This document shows, piece after piece, positions 52,801 through 64,000 of a stretch of 64,000 nucleotides of DNA. The translations under genes and the position numbers were made by a program. The stretch spans positions 1,674,001 to 1,738,000 of the forward strand of contig JAJFZO010000799.1 of the NCBI GenBank assembly GCA_021397835.1, given 5' to 3'. This stretch comes from Moringa oleifera (Eukaryota > Streptophyta > Magnoliopsida > Brassicales > Moringaceae). The notes under the pieces are model-generated. The model ran no database searches, had not been told where the DNA came from, and saw nothing but the letters and a program-made list of their open reading frames with translations. Within the stretch, counting starts at the first letter, position 1. Each line of letters starts with the position of its first letter.

Positions 52801-53166
52801 TCAAAAATTAAAAGAAAAAACCTGCATGTAATATTTTTAAATAAAAAAGTTTAATAATCTTAAAATTAAAGTGTTATCTTTTTTTTTTTTACATTTTTAT
52901 TGACTAAATATATTTATAAAATTTATAATAAAATAAAATATATACTTTTTAAAATGTAATAAAAATTAAAAACAAAAAAAATCTAATAAGCAAACTTGTT
53001 TTGAGTTATTCGTTATAATAATTAACATTTTAAAATTAAATTTATCATTAAATTAAAATTTGAATTATGAATAATTTTTAATCTAAAAATTCTACTTGCT
53101 AAATATTGGATTTATTATTAAATAAAAATTCAAAAATATTTAGATAAAAATTACAAATCAGTGCAA
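49815..53166. other. AT-rich intergenic DNA, no gene
   Basis: No frame with recognisable similarity was found. TA runs occur (for example near 52310) and the composition is extremely AT-rich. Confidence 0.55.
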
Positions 53167-53760
53167 CACTACAAAAAAATTGCCATTCACTAACGCCACC
53201 TTTTAGTGATGGTTAAAATCCATTAGTATATATATATATATATATAAATAGTGATAGATTTTTTAGTCCGTCAGTACATATATGATCATTACTAATGAAC
53301 AAAAAAAGCTGTTAGTATATACCATATATATAGTAATGGTTTCTATTGTTCGTCACTCAAAGTTGCAATTGCCAATATATACTGACGGATTTTTATTGTC
53401 CGTAAGTAAAAGTCTTACTTTTAGTGAAGATTTTTTTTTCATCAGTAACTATCTAGTCTATAGTATTGGATATGTATGTGTGTCACTAAATATCTTACAT
53501 ATAGCGACGATTCTATACTAGCTATCAGTAAATATGTGCTTATATTGATGAATTATTCTATTCATTAGTAAATCTCTTGTATTTACTGACAATTATTTTT
53601 GTTTGTCAGTAAATGCCTGAAAATATTTAACTTATAATGACAAATATCTTTGTGCGTCAGTAAATCTATACCTATAATGACGATTATTTATAGGTGTCAC
53701 TAAATATCTAATATATTCATGACATACATTTATTGATTTTTTATCTTTATGTTCATCACA
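53167..53760. repeat. CACTA-like subterminal repeat block 2
   Basis: Starts with CACTACAAAAAAATTGCC and runs collinear with block 1 at 48580-49246, with motifs such as ACTGACGGATTTTTATTGTC and GTCAGTAAATC repeated. The left tip is good, but no right inverted tip was found near 53760. It is either truncated or its partner end has decayed. Confidence 0.65.
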
Positions 53761-54630
53761 AAATAGTTAATTATTTACATTGACATGTATCAAAAAATAT
53801 ATTTAAAAGATTTTAAGTGTAAATTTATTATGTAAGATTTTAGTTTGAATAAATATTTTAAAAATAAATAAAAGGCATGATTTAATTGAATCAAATCGAA
53901 ATATGATATATATATATGTACAATTAATTCAATCGATAATTTAAAATGTAAAGTAAAAATAATTTTAATAAATTAAAATTATTAGCAAATATTTTTAGAC
54001 AATCAAAATCTTTGATAAAGAAAAAATAACCCATTTCACTATATCATACCATATGATATTTATCACATTCATTGAACAAGATAATGTGTATTTTTCAGTA
54101 TGACATTACAAGATACATGACAACAATAACATGCATATCATGCACATATAACTTTCAATTAATTATTGAAAAGATTTTAATTAATTGAAAGATTTTCAAA
54201 ATTTTTATGATATTTATATCAAGATTAATTTTTTTAAAAAAATCTAAATTGTCTTTTAATAATACAAAGTCAAAATTATATGGATAAGTTAAAATTTTAT
54301 TTTTTATTTTACATAAATATCACATTTTTTAAAAAAAATAGTTCATAAAAAGATTAATATAAAATTAATTTGATTTTCTTTTAAATATAAATATAAAATA
54401 AATTAAAAATAATTTAACTAATAAATTTATCTATTAAAATAAAAATAATTTTTATTTATTTTATCTAAATTCATCGGGATGGTATCGCTTTTTCTTTCTT
54501 TCATTTGCCTTTCCTTCGCTTCTTGCTCTAAATCCCTAAAATATAAATCTCTTCCTCTCATAATTGCTACCCATTTTATGTTAAATTTTTCTCATTTCTC
54601 TTCTCTTGGTTTCAATCTCACATCTTGTTC
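53761..54630. other. AT-rich DNA, no gene
   Basis: Nothing recognised. A CT-rich patch at 54490-54620 could be a leader or promoter of the captured exon downstream, which is inference. Confidence 0.4.
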
Positions 54631-54635
54631 ATTTA

Positions 54636-54735
54636 CAAAATTTTGCAACCGGGTGATTTAGATCTCAAGAAACCACCAAGAGCTTTCACAGGTAAAGGTA
54701 AGCCTTTGCTCCTCCACATAATTTCTTCATGAAAT
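54636..54735 (-). pseudogene. probable NBS-LRR (NB-ARC GLPL motif) gene scrap
   Basis: The minus strand reads EEIMWRSKGLPLPVKALGGF followed by LRSKS. This is very close to the conserved GLPLA block of plant NB-ARC domains (GLPLAVKALGGLLRSK). Only about 30 residues are present, and neighbouring NB-ARC motifs were not seen. The minus frame remains open beyond 54735, but that part does not resemble the family. Confidence 0.5.
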
Positions 54736-54777
54736 TCTTCCAATTCGTCTGAGGCTGAGGGTTTTAGCTTTGAATTA

Positions 54778-54886
54778 ATGGATGCTGCTCTGAAAATGCC
54801 CTTAAACTGCAGCTTGGAGCTTACCGTTTCTACACATCTCCAGGTGCTGCTTTTTTGCAAGAACAACAGAAGCCATTTACTCACAG
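54778..54886 (+). other. candidate first exon of unknown gene fragment
   Basis: Begins ATG (MDAALKMPLNCSLELTVST) and ends at a good donor, ACAG|GTAACC, in phase 1. It joins in frame to the fragment at 55414. I do not recognise the protein. It may be a captured exon from another gene. Confidence 0.35.
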
Positions 54887-55413
54887 GTAACCAAAGTAGT
54901 TTCATATTCTGAAAGATTATGAATTTTCACTATTTGTTTCTATATCCCCGAACAAATCTGGTTGGTTCTCTATTATTAAGTTTAGTTTTTCATATTTTTT
55001 TTCTTGGAGATGTGATAATTCTAGGGATGATGAGTATGCTCCCTTCGATTAGGATAATCTTAGGTTTGGCCTAATTTCGTTGGACAATCACTAAAAAAAT
55101 CATTATTAAATGGAAGTTATTGTTGGAATAATCTTATGGTATGTGTTAACATGTTGTTATGGCCCTCGATTAGCATAATCGGAAACAATATTGGTGCAAC
55201 TTGTCTCTCTCTCTCTTCAGGACACATGCACACGCGCCAAGGTAACACGATCAAGATTATCACCGAATGAAATTTTTAGAAGAAGCTTTATGCATTCTTA
55301 GTAAAGGGAGCCTAATCTGAAAATATCTTCTTGATTTATTTTAATTCTTTATAACCTAGTGATTTGTAAGTCTAAATCATTAAATTGTTTGTTTTGGATA
55401 TTTTATTGATCAG

Positions 55414-55710
55414 ATGTGCCTTCTAATGGTTATCAGTTAAGATGCAGGAGAGGAAAATCAGAAACTTTGCATGTCCAGTACATAAATACAAAGGATGTGA
55501 GGTTTGGCTATTATCTGCCTATGCTAGCAATTTGTCCATATGGGTGTATCAGTTTTGCAGTTAGATTCACATGAAGAATACATCATGACCATTTGTCCTC
55601 TGTAGGGTGACAATTGGCACTTAGAATGTTGCTGGGAGACCTCCAAATAAGAATCTAGAGATTAATGATTGGCTTTGTACATGGAAGCCGGCAGATATTT
55701 AAATTATTAG
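55414..55710 (+). pseudogene. inositol polyphosphate 5-phosphatase gene fragment (two exons)
   Basis: Exon 55414-55501 encodes RRGKSETLHVQYINTKDV, and exon 55606-55710 encodes VTIGT-stop-NVAGRPPNKNLEIND, then WLCTWKPADI-stop-II. Together they match the start of the catalytic domain of plant type I 5-phosphatases (YINTK..RVTIGTWNVAGR..PADIYIIG). The intron between them keeps GT (55502) and AG (55605) at the conserved phase, so the copy came from genomic DNA, not from mRNA. The expected Trp is TAG at 55622-55624 and the expected Tyr is TAA at 55700-55702. The rest of the catalytic domain was not found downstream. The fragment is dead and partial. Confidence 0.75.
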
Positions 55711-57335
55711 GTGAGAATTTTTCAATTTCACTAATCTTACATTATTCTAAGTTTATTAACACTCAATCAAAAAATTTTAAAGCTTTTAAATGTTTATGCT
55801 TCCTCATTCCCCTCTCCAACATAAAGAACTATGTGCTATGCATGTCTAGGTAGATGGTTTTCTATTTATCTGATATGCTCCCAATGAATTGACATCTTCT
55901 ATGCTCTTATTTTGTTACTTCCCAAGTTCTAATTTGCTTTTTCCATTATCATCAGATATATCTTGTCTCATCAATAGGTTGGTTTTGTTTCTGTTCTTAT
56001 ATCTGTATGATCCTATTCATTGGTTTTATATTCATGGGGACATCATTTTGCACTTTGCATAATTTAACTTGTATGTGCACTTTAGTTTCTATAGCTTATG
56101 GAGTCTACTTGCTGGTTGAATGAGGTATCTAATGGACTACAAGTAACTATAGGAATATTGAGTTTGAATTTGCGAACACATATTTCTCCTAGTGATTGTC
56201 GTTTGTGTCATGAGCTACATAGTGATTTGCTAACTTCATTTGGATGTGTTATTGTAGCAATTTATTGAAGCTTTGCCATTTAGTATCTCATTGTAGATTG
56301 AAGGACTCCACAGTTTCATCAACTTCTTCTTTCTAGTGCCGATAGAGGAGGCTAAAGCCGCATATGTTCTACTTGCTCAAACAAGTTCAATTTCATCATT
56401 TTTTGAAGAGAGAGGGATCATTTCATGAATCACATGGTACTCTTATTATCATTTTCTCTCAAACATTACTACGTACATGTGAACTAGGGGCATAACTTGG
56501 GGGTTGCTAAAAGAAAGGTTCCTAAAAGAAGGGTTCCTAAATTGGCAAAATACATCAAGTAAAGTCACTTATTTATCTAAAAGAAGTTAGATGATGGTCT
56601 CTCAGTTTTGCAAAGTATCACTATTTGCTTGAATCCATGCATCCCTCTTAATGCCATTCTTACAGGTTCTGCCATTCACAATTATGTTAACATGTTTTGA
56701 GTTTACTTACAATGATAAGAAGCAGTAAGGTTGGACTTTGTTGATACATAAAAAAACCCCACTGTACAGCATATATCATGTTCCTTTCTTTGATGTGCCT
56801 AACATGAAACCCACTAAAAAGTTTCTTCCCACTATGTTAACATCGTTAAAGTCATTAAGTCGACAACCACCTTACCTATATGTATTTTTGGAAGGGGTGA
56901 CTTCTTTTTTATTTTTTATTTTTTTTTGACTTAAAGAAGGATTACATAGATTGGAATAGGACCTAGGTAGAATGTTAAAAAAAAAAAATGCTTTCAATGG
57001 TATGGTAGTATAGGATTAGTTAGATTAAGGGAGGAGGAGGGGAGAGCGACCACATGTGTAAATCTCAAATCTTATACAGAAAGCATATATTGTAGTTGTT
57101 ATTGAAACCACAATTATTTCCAACTGTTGTGCCTTGTATTGTATTTAAGGTTGCATCCTGGGATGCCATAAGAAGAGAAGGAAATGAACCTGCTTTTTTC
57201 ATTTTTTTATTACTGATGACAAAATTTTTTTTTCCTAAACTAGAGTTAACTTACATGGTGAACACATCATGCAAATTATCTCTAAATTGTCATGGAAAGG
57301 AACTTACTTTGCCCATTGATCCGTTAAAATTATTG
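55711..57335. other. no gene recognised, upstream flank of CACTA transposase
   Basis: Unique-looking DNA with short open frames that match nothing I recognise. It could be further captured gene sequence (introns) or CACTA 5' region. No CACTA tip was found here. Confidence 0.4.
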
Positions 57336-57717
57336 AACTGCATACTGCATATTTCCGTATTGCATATTGCATATTGTCATACTGTCATACTCCATACTGC
57401 ATATTGCCATAATGTATAATGCATATTGCATCCTGCATACTACCATACTCCATACTGCTACTGGACACTGTCATATTGCCATATTACATATTGTGATGCT
57501 AACACTGCACACTACATACTACACACCGCATACTGCATACTGCACACTGCATCCTGCATACTGCATACAGCCATACTCCATACTACCTATTGCCATACTA
57601 CATACAACCATACTACACACTGCATACTGCATACTCTGCATTGCATATTGCATACACTGCATTGCACACTATACACTGAATACTTTGCATACTAAACACT
57701 ACATGCTGCATAATGCT
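57336..57717. repeat. heptamer-based tandem repeat (CATACTG and variants)
   Basis: About 380 bp are made of 7-bp variants (CATACTG, CATATTG, CACACTG), with some 8-bp steps (CCATACTG). Because 7 is not a multiple of 3, all plus frames read the same seven-residue pattern (around HTAYCIL). The open frames at 57367-57765 and 57426-57695 are products of the repeat. It lies 280 bp before the TNP2-type start codon. Confidence 0.9.
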
Positions 57718-57998
57718 TATCATATCAAGAATTTTAGAGATTGCCATGCCTTATATATCATTTGAAAATCATTTCTTACAGGTTTGGTTTTTGAAAGAAG
57801 ATAAATTCTTGTAGGTTATCTTGATGTGGTGCTATATCTTCTTTTTCAGGTATGTCATAGCTAAGTACATCACTTTGTGCATTTAGTACTTTTGTATTGT
57901 ATTATTGTAACCATATTTTAACACTCCATGGTTAGAAAGCTAGCTAAATTTTTATAATTTTAAATATTGATCATTTTAGTTCAGTTACTGACTATTCA

Positions 57999-60900
57999 AT
58001 GGATAAATCATGGATAAGTCTTACATTAATAGCAAGCGATGAGTACATTAAAGGGGTTGACAACTTTCTGAATTTTGCATTTGAAAGATCATCTAAAGAT
58101 GGCAAAATCTTATGCCCATGTATAAAATGCGTGAACATATATTGGTTTACAAAGGGAGATGTTTTCGATCATTTAATTTGTTATGGTTTTCTTAAAGGTT
58201 ATGTTCGATGGATATTTCACAAAAAAACATTTGATACCTCTATTAGTATAGTTAATGAGGAAGAAAGAGATCTTGAACATGATATACATGGCTTGTTACA
58301 TGATATTTTTTTCATGCATATATTGAATGATGAAGTGACAAATAGAAGTGAATGTGATACTAATGAAAGAGATGAAGCTACAAAAAGGAATCCTACACAT
58401 GCTTTTTATGAGTTGCTTAAAGATTCTGAGAAAAAATCATATCCTAGCTGCAAGAACTACATAAAATTGTCTTTCATAGTTCATTTGTACCATTTGAAGT
58501 GCCTTAATGGATGGAGTAACAAGTCATTCTCAATGTTGTTGGAGTTGCTAAAAGATGCATTACCATAAGAAAACTCATTGTCAGAATCATTCTATGAGGA
58601 TAAAAAAATCATCAAGGGTTTAGATCTTGGATATAAGAAGATTCATGTTTGTCCAAATAATTGCATGTTATTTTGAAAAGACAAAGTCGATGCAAATATA
58701 TGTTTAGAATATGGTTTATCAAGGTGAAAATTAAGCAAAAATGCTACAGTAGATGACTTTGAGCGGACTTCAAGAAAGAGAAAGAAGAAACCTGTAAAGG
58801 TCTTGCGTTAGTTTCCTCTAAAACCAAGATTACAAAAATTGTTTATGTCTTTAAAGATTGCAGCTTTGATGAAATGGCATCATGAAGGTCGCATTAAAGA
58901 TGGATTCTTACGACATCCAGCAGATTCACAAGCTTGGAAGGAATTTGATTCTCATTATCTTGGACTCGCCATGGATTCTCGTAATGTGCATCTTAAATTA
59001 GCTTTCGATGGTTTTAACCCATTCAAGAATTAGTGCTACTCACATCACTTTGCCTGTTTTCTTGATTCCATATAATTTGCCTCCATGATTGTGCATGAAA
59101 TAACCTAATTTTATTCTTTCTTTATTGATTCCTGGTCTGACTAGACCTGGTTATAAACTTGACATCTTCATGCAACCTTTGATTGATGAGTTGAAAGACT
59201 GGTGGGAAGTTAGGATTGAAACTTTTGATGTTACTATAAATCAGAGTTTTTAACTACATCCTGCGATAATATGGACTATTAATGACTTTTCAGCATATGC
59301 CAACCTATCTGGATGGAGCACAAAGGGACAATATGCCTGTCCATCATGTGGCTATGAAATTGCATCAATGTGGCTACAACATAGTAGAAAGTTTAGTTAT
59401 ATGTGTATGGTTGAAGCCTGACCACAAGTACCGATTTGATCGACATTCTTTTGATGAAAATCATGAATGTAGAAGTGCATTTACATTACCATTTAGGAGC
59501 ACAGTTTTAGGACAACTAGAATTCTTGAATGATAGTGGAAATAAGGGTATAACACATCCATTGAAAAAAAAAGAGCATTTTTTTTACCTTATTGGAAGCA
59601 TCTTTTATTGCATCATAATCTAGATGTTATGCATATAGAAAAAAATATTTATAATATTATTGGTACATTGTTGGGACAAGAAGAAAAGTTAAAAGATAAC
59701 TACAAAGCAAGATGTGATCTTTAAGACATGGGTATAAGAAATGAGCTTCATCCACAGAAGCGTCCTGACAGCAATGTGGAGTATTTACCTAAGGCATGCT
59801 ATCAGATGACTTTAAAAGAAAAGGACATCTTCTTGAATGTTCTTAAGCAGTTAAAAGTTCCAGATGAATATTCATCCAACATATCAAACTATGTTCAACT
59901 TGAGCTATTTGGGCTCAAAAGCTATGATTTTCATATTTTAATGCAAGAGTTTATTCCCATAACATTATGAGGATCTTTGCCACATGGTGTATGTATGGTT
60001 ATAATTGAGTTATGCACTTTTTTCAAAGACATTTGCTCCAAAGTGCTTCATGATTGTGAACTTAAGTGGCTTCAATCATCTATTGCATTAACTCTTTGCA
60101 AAATGGAAAAGATAATTTCTCATTCATTTTTTACTATTATGGGGCATTTAGTTATTCACCTGGCTGACGAGGCAAAAATTGCGGGTCTAGTTATATATCG
60201 GTGGATGTATCCTATTGAGAGGTAAATATTAAATTATTTTGTATATCTTGTTTATTAAAATGAAATATCAATGAATATATTAAAGACGATACATTGTTGT
60301 TCTTGTCCAAATACGTTTCTTTTGACACTCAAGTCATATGTACACAACAAAGCTCAACCGAAAAGTTCAATTGCAGAAGGATATTTAGCACAAGAAAGTT
60401 TAACTTTTTGTTCGAGATACTTATCTAGAGTTGAAACTAGGTTCAATCGACCTATAAGAAATTTTGAGGATGATACTTTAAATTTTCAAGGAGTATGTAT
60501 TTTATCAACTAGAGGTAGACCCTTGGGTAAAAAACAACGACATAAGTTTCAAGTGAAAAAACGAAAGAGGGTATCTCTTGTTATGCTAGACAAGCAAACA
60601 TTAGTTCAAGCTCATTATTTTGTGTTATTCAATACCAACGCAATAACCATATTTCAAAAGTAAGATATATAAGACACCTTTTATTATTACAAAATGATAC
60701 CTTTTTTAGAAAAAATTGGATTCTTATGTGATGTATTACATGTAGGGAATATGAAGAAGTTATTAAGAGACAAAATCGTCCATGTTGGTTATCACAATAT
60801 GATATTGATAGGATTCAGAGCCAAACTTTTACTGATTGGTTGCATGATCGAGTAAGTATAATTTGACATGTGATACATTACTTGATTTAGAATGTTTTAT

Positions 60901-61630
60901 AGTAACTATTTTTCTAAAATAAATAGGTCACTTACTTAGATGCCCAAGAAAATACAAAAGTCATAGATCAAATTAGATGGCTTGCTCGTGGTCCCAGTGA
61001 AGTGATTAGAAGATATACTGGTTATATATTTAGGTTTCACACTACAGAATGTGAAAAACACTTGAAAACTCAAAACAGTGAAGTTGTTGTTAATGTCAAA
61101 ACAACAAGCTATGCTAGTGCAAGGGATAGGCAACCTATTGAGGGAGAAGTTAGTTACTATAGAGCAATAACAGACATTATTCAATTAAATTATTATGGTA
61201 GATATAAGTTTGTTTTATTCAAATATAATTGGGTTGATATCAATAGAGGTTGTAAGATAGATGGACTTGGAAATACCATTGTGAATTTTTCATACTTGAT
61301 TCACAAAGGTAATAATTTGATTGATGATCTCTTTTTATTAGCAACACAAGTCAAAAAAGTGTTCTATATTAAAGATGAGATTTATAAAAATTGGCTTGTT
61401 GTCAAGCATGTGAAATTAAGGGATACGTTTGACATGGGTAATATGCCATCTCTCAATAAAGATCATCTAATGAAGCGGGGCTTGAAACTCTAAATGATGT
61501 GCAAGATGATTCAAATTGGCTTACAAATGATGTTGACGATGATGGTGGAGAAGATGTGGCATAAAGGATGGAAAGTGATGTTGCGGAAGATACCAATGTA
61601 GAGAGTGACAATGAAGATGATGGCTTGTAA
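57999..61630 (+). pseudogene. CACTA (En/Spm) TNP2-type transposase, decayed
   Basis: The ATG at 57999 opens MDKSWISLTLIASDEYIKGV, the transposase-associated domain, with CPCIKC near residue 40. It runs open to 58568. The TNP2 core follows in pieces. KKIHVCPNNCMLFWKDKVDA (Trp now a stop) is near 58640 and LMKWHHEGRIKDGFLRHPAD at about 58870. LAFDGFNPF is near 59005, then GYKLDIFMQPLIDELKDWW near 59155. YACPSCGYE (shifted frame) is near 59330 and HNLDVMHIEKN near 59615. A DUF4218-like part (SIAEGYLAQESLTFCSRYLS, VETRFNRP) is at 60375-60460. The DUF4216-like end ([17 protein letters not shown]) is at 61190-61250, followed by an acidic tail to 61630. Stops and frameshifts occur at several points. 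Introns appear at about 60222 and 60662. Confidence 0.9.
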
Positions 61631-61954
61631 TAATATCAATGATGCCCAAGATTCATTTTATATCCTTAGTTTTTCTAGAAGTTTATTTTTACTAAGAAAG
61701 TAGCATGTTATTATTTTACATAGTTTTGTGTTATATTGTATTTATTCTTTTAACATATCTTTCAATTATTTTTTTAACAGGATATCTCGGACATTAAGCA
61801 TTACTTTCAAAAATGCCAAGACATAAATGTTTGAGTATTATATGTTCAAGTCATAATTCTAGTCTTAGTTCACAGTTTCAGCTCGAGCAACATTATGAGA
61901 ACACCTGAACTTGTGCAGCAGAAGATGGATAAGGTACAACTCCTTTATTTTGGT

Positions 61955-62690
61955 ATTATGTTGCAACAAACCTACTGTCATATGTTGTAGCAACTTACTG
62001 CAAAATTTTACAGTAACTTGCTGCCATATGTTGCATCTTCTTGCCTTACTATGTTGAAGCAAACATACTGCCATATTTTGTAAGAACTTGTTGTCAAATT
62101 ATATAGCTAACTTTTTGCCATATCTTGCATCTACTTGCTTTAATATGTTGAAGTAGACCAACTGCCATATTTTACTGTCATATTTTATAGCAGCTTGCTG
62201 CCAATTTTTGTAGTAACTTACTGCCATATGTTGTAACAGAGCTTGCTGCCATATGTTGCATCTTTTTGCCTTACTATGTTGAAGTAAACATATAGCCATA
62301 TTTTGTAACAAGGTATTGCCAAATTATGTAGCTAACTTGGTGCCATATGTTATATCTACTTACTTTAATATGTTGAAGCAGACCTACTGTCATATTTTGC
62401 TGTCATATTTTGTAGCAGCTTGCTGCTATATGTTGTAGCAACTTTCTGCCAACTTTTGCAATAAGTTGTTGCCATATGTTACAACAGAGCTTGCTGCCAT
62501 CTTCTTGCCTTACTATGTTGAAGTAAACATACAGCCATAATTTACAACAACTTGCTGCCGTATGTTGCATCTACTTGCTTTAACATGTTGAAGTAGACCT
62601 ACAATCATATTTTACTGCCATATTTTATAGCAACTTGCTATCATATGTTGCAGCATCCCACTACAATCTGTTGCAGCATTTACAATAATA
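61955..62690. repeat. tandem repeats (CTTGCTGCCATATGTTG unit) within the CACTA element
   Basis: Dozens of diverged units of about 20-25 bp lie between the TNP2-type and TNPA-type regions, around TTGCTGCCATATGTTGTAGC. The core TGCCATA is also common in the heptamer block at 57336-57717. Confidence 0.85.
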
Positions 62691-62715
62691 TATTAATGTA
62701 TGTCTCTTTTAAGTA

Positions 62716-64000
62716 GATGTTGCTCAACATGGTAAGAGGGTTAGAGGTCCTTCACGCATGGCCGAGGTTTGGGATTTACCTAAAGACGAACACATTGCTA
62801 TTTCATTAGATGCGAAAGATCAACCTATTGGCACAGAAGCTTGTACTCTAACTCGTTTCATTGGTAGCATGGTCCAAAACGCTCAATTTGCACCCACCAA
62901 CTATGTAAGTTGGCATGAGATGTCAAAATAATACAAAGATGAAATGTGGAAAACAATAAAGGTATGAGTTAATAGATTTTTTTTCCATTGTAGTTTAATA
63001 GTTAATTAAGTTTTGATTTTAATATCTTTTTTTTTTGTAGTCAAAATTTATATTTGTGCCAAGCTTAACTGAAACATTGAAAAAATGGATAATAAGTCAT
63101 ATTGGTGAAAAATGGAGGCAATGAAAAAGTGAAATAAAGGCTAAGATATTTGATGAAACCTTATCGGAAGAGCAAATGATTGGCAACGTGATAGATTCTC
63201 GAGTTGATAAAGCTCAGTTGAAAGATATTGTTCACTATTGGTGCTTTAGTAAAAGGAAGGTATGAATTCAAAATTTCAAGCATTATTTGTGTTTTATCTC
63301 GATTTTATATTAGCTTTCCTTTGAAAACATGTACCATTATTATTTTTTTTTTTAAAAAAAATATAGACAGTGAGCATAGTAAATAAATAAAAATGTGCCA
63401 AACTAGATGAGCCTTATTGCACTAGGACGAAGTCATTTTCTATATTAATCCATGAAAAGGTTACTTTATTTTTTAGACCTTATGTTTTGTATTTGCATTA
63501 ACCAGATAATTCACTTATGAGTGTATTCATTACTTTTATTTTTTATTACAGACTTTGGAGGCTAATGGAGTATGACCTTTACGTGCTCAAATATATATTG
63601 AAAGTCAGACACAAAAGGACAAAACCATTATGGACGAGAAGGCTACTCATATAATTGTATATAATTTATTTATTTTCTCTTTTTATATTTGTTAATAGAT
63701 TCAGTCTTAGTAGATGTTAATGATCGAATTGTTATTAAATGATAGGAGCTTATGACCAATAAAATAAATGAATCTAGACGGTCATTGAGTGATTGTAGTT
63801 CATATGAAGGTGATATTTAAAAGGAGTTGAACGGAGAGGACATGTTCATTGTATTGGTAAAATTGTAGTTCATCAAAAGGAGATGAACGTTCGAAAGCAC
63901 AAGTCATGGAAGAAAATACTAAATTGAAGAATTATATTCAAGGGTTAGAAGGAAATGTCAGAGAACTTCAAGAAAAGTTTGGAGTTATGACTGACTTGCT
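62716..64000 (+). pseudogene. CACTA TNPA-type accessory protein (Transposase_24-like), partial
   Basis: Plus-strand exon-like pieces have plausible GT..AG borders. The first, about 62716-62960, reads KRVRGPSRMAEVWDLP, then IGTEACTLTRFIGSMVQNAQ. The second, 63041-63259, has KFIFVPSLTETLKKWIISHI, RVDKAQLKDIVHYW and CFSKRK. Short pieces follow at 63366-63460 (CAKLDEPYCTRTKSFSILIH), 63551-63658 and from 63747. The layout matches the plant En/Spm accessory family (Transposase_24). In-frame stops (for example at 62928 and 63122) mark decay. The gene and the element run past the end of the window, so the 3' CACTA tip is not seen. Confidence 0.75.

Noticed and set aside
54633..54905. a complete 90-residue minus-strand gene
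   Set aside because: Only the ~30 residues around GLPL resemble a known family. The upstream half does not, and it overlaps a better plus-strand exon.
57367..57765. 132-residue open frame with His/Tyr/Cys-rich repeats
   Set aside because: It is a translation of the CATACTG heptamer array. All three plus frames give the same periodic peptide.

Overview
The window is nuclear DNA of a flowering plant, most likely a dicot. It is strongly AT-rich, carries two intact multi-exon genes of plant type (one for chloroplast division), and is otherwise filled with plant DNA transposons (MULE, hAT, CACTA) and retroelement debris. I cannot name the species from the sequence. I saw no rRNA, tRNA or CRISPR array.

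Host genes. Both are on the minus strand and could be assembled exon by exon with GT..AG introns and an unbroken frame. (1) 6195-14857 encodes the mitochondrial succinyl-CoA ligase alpha subunit: 7 exons, 341 residues, with the phospho-histidine motif. (2) 29259-38924 encodes PARC6/CDP1, the ARC6 paralogue of the chloroplast inner envelope: 12 exons, 825 residues. Each gene has one intron swollen to more than 3 kb by a retroelement. In the ligase gene it is an antisense L1-type LINE remnant. In PARC6 it is a head-to-head pair of Ty3/gypsy 3' ends forming a large imperfect palindrome.

Layout. 1-6.2 kb: AT-rich, no gene. 6.2-15.1 kb: ligase gene and its promoter. 15.7-20.3 kb: two hAT-type MITEs with target-site duplications, a direct repeat, and a decayed MULE (+). 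20.3-27.9 kb: decayed repeats, an unidentified minus-strand ORF, a second MULE (-), a perfect hairpin and a minisatellite. 29.3-38.9 kb: PARC6. 40.5-47.7 kb: a third MULE (+) split by a 4,374-bp hAT element (transposase on minus) with terminal inverted repeats and a perfect 8-bp target-site duplication. 48.1-53.8 kb: a direct duplication and related CACTA-tip sequences. 54.6-55.7 kb: pieces of host genes (inositol polyphosphate 5-phosphatase exons, a probable NBS-LRR scrap, an unassigned exon). 57.3-64.0 kb: a decayed CACTA (En/Spm) element with TNP2-type and TNPA-type coding regions and two tandem-repeat blocks, running off the window.

The two host genes are functionally unrelated (TCA cycle, plastid division). 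The rest is best read as layered transposon insertion and decay. The most notable structures are the intronic gypsy palindrome, the nested hAT-in-MULE insertion, and the mixed gene fragments just upstream of the CACTA transposase.
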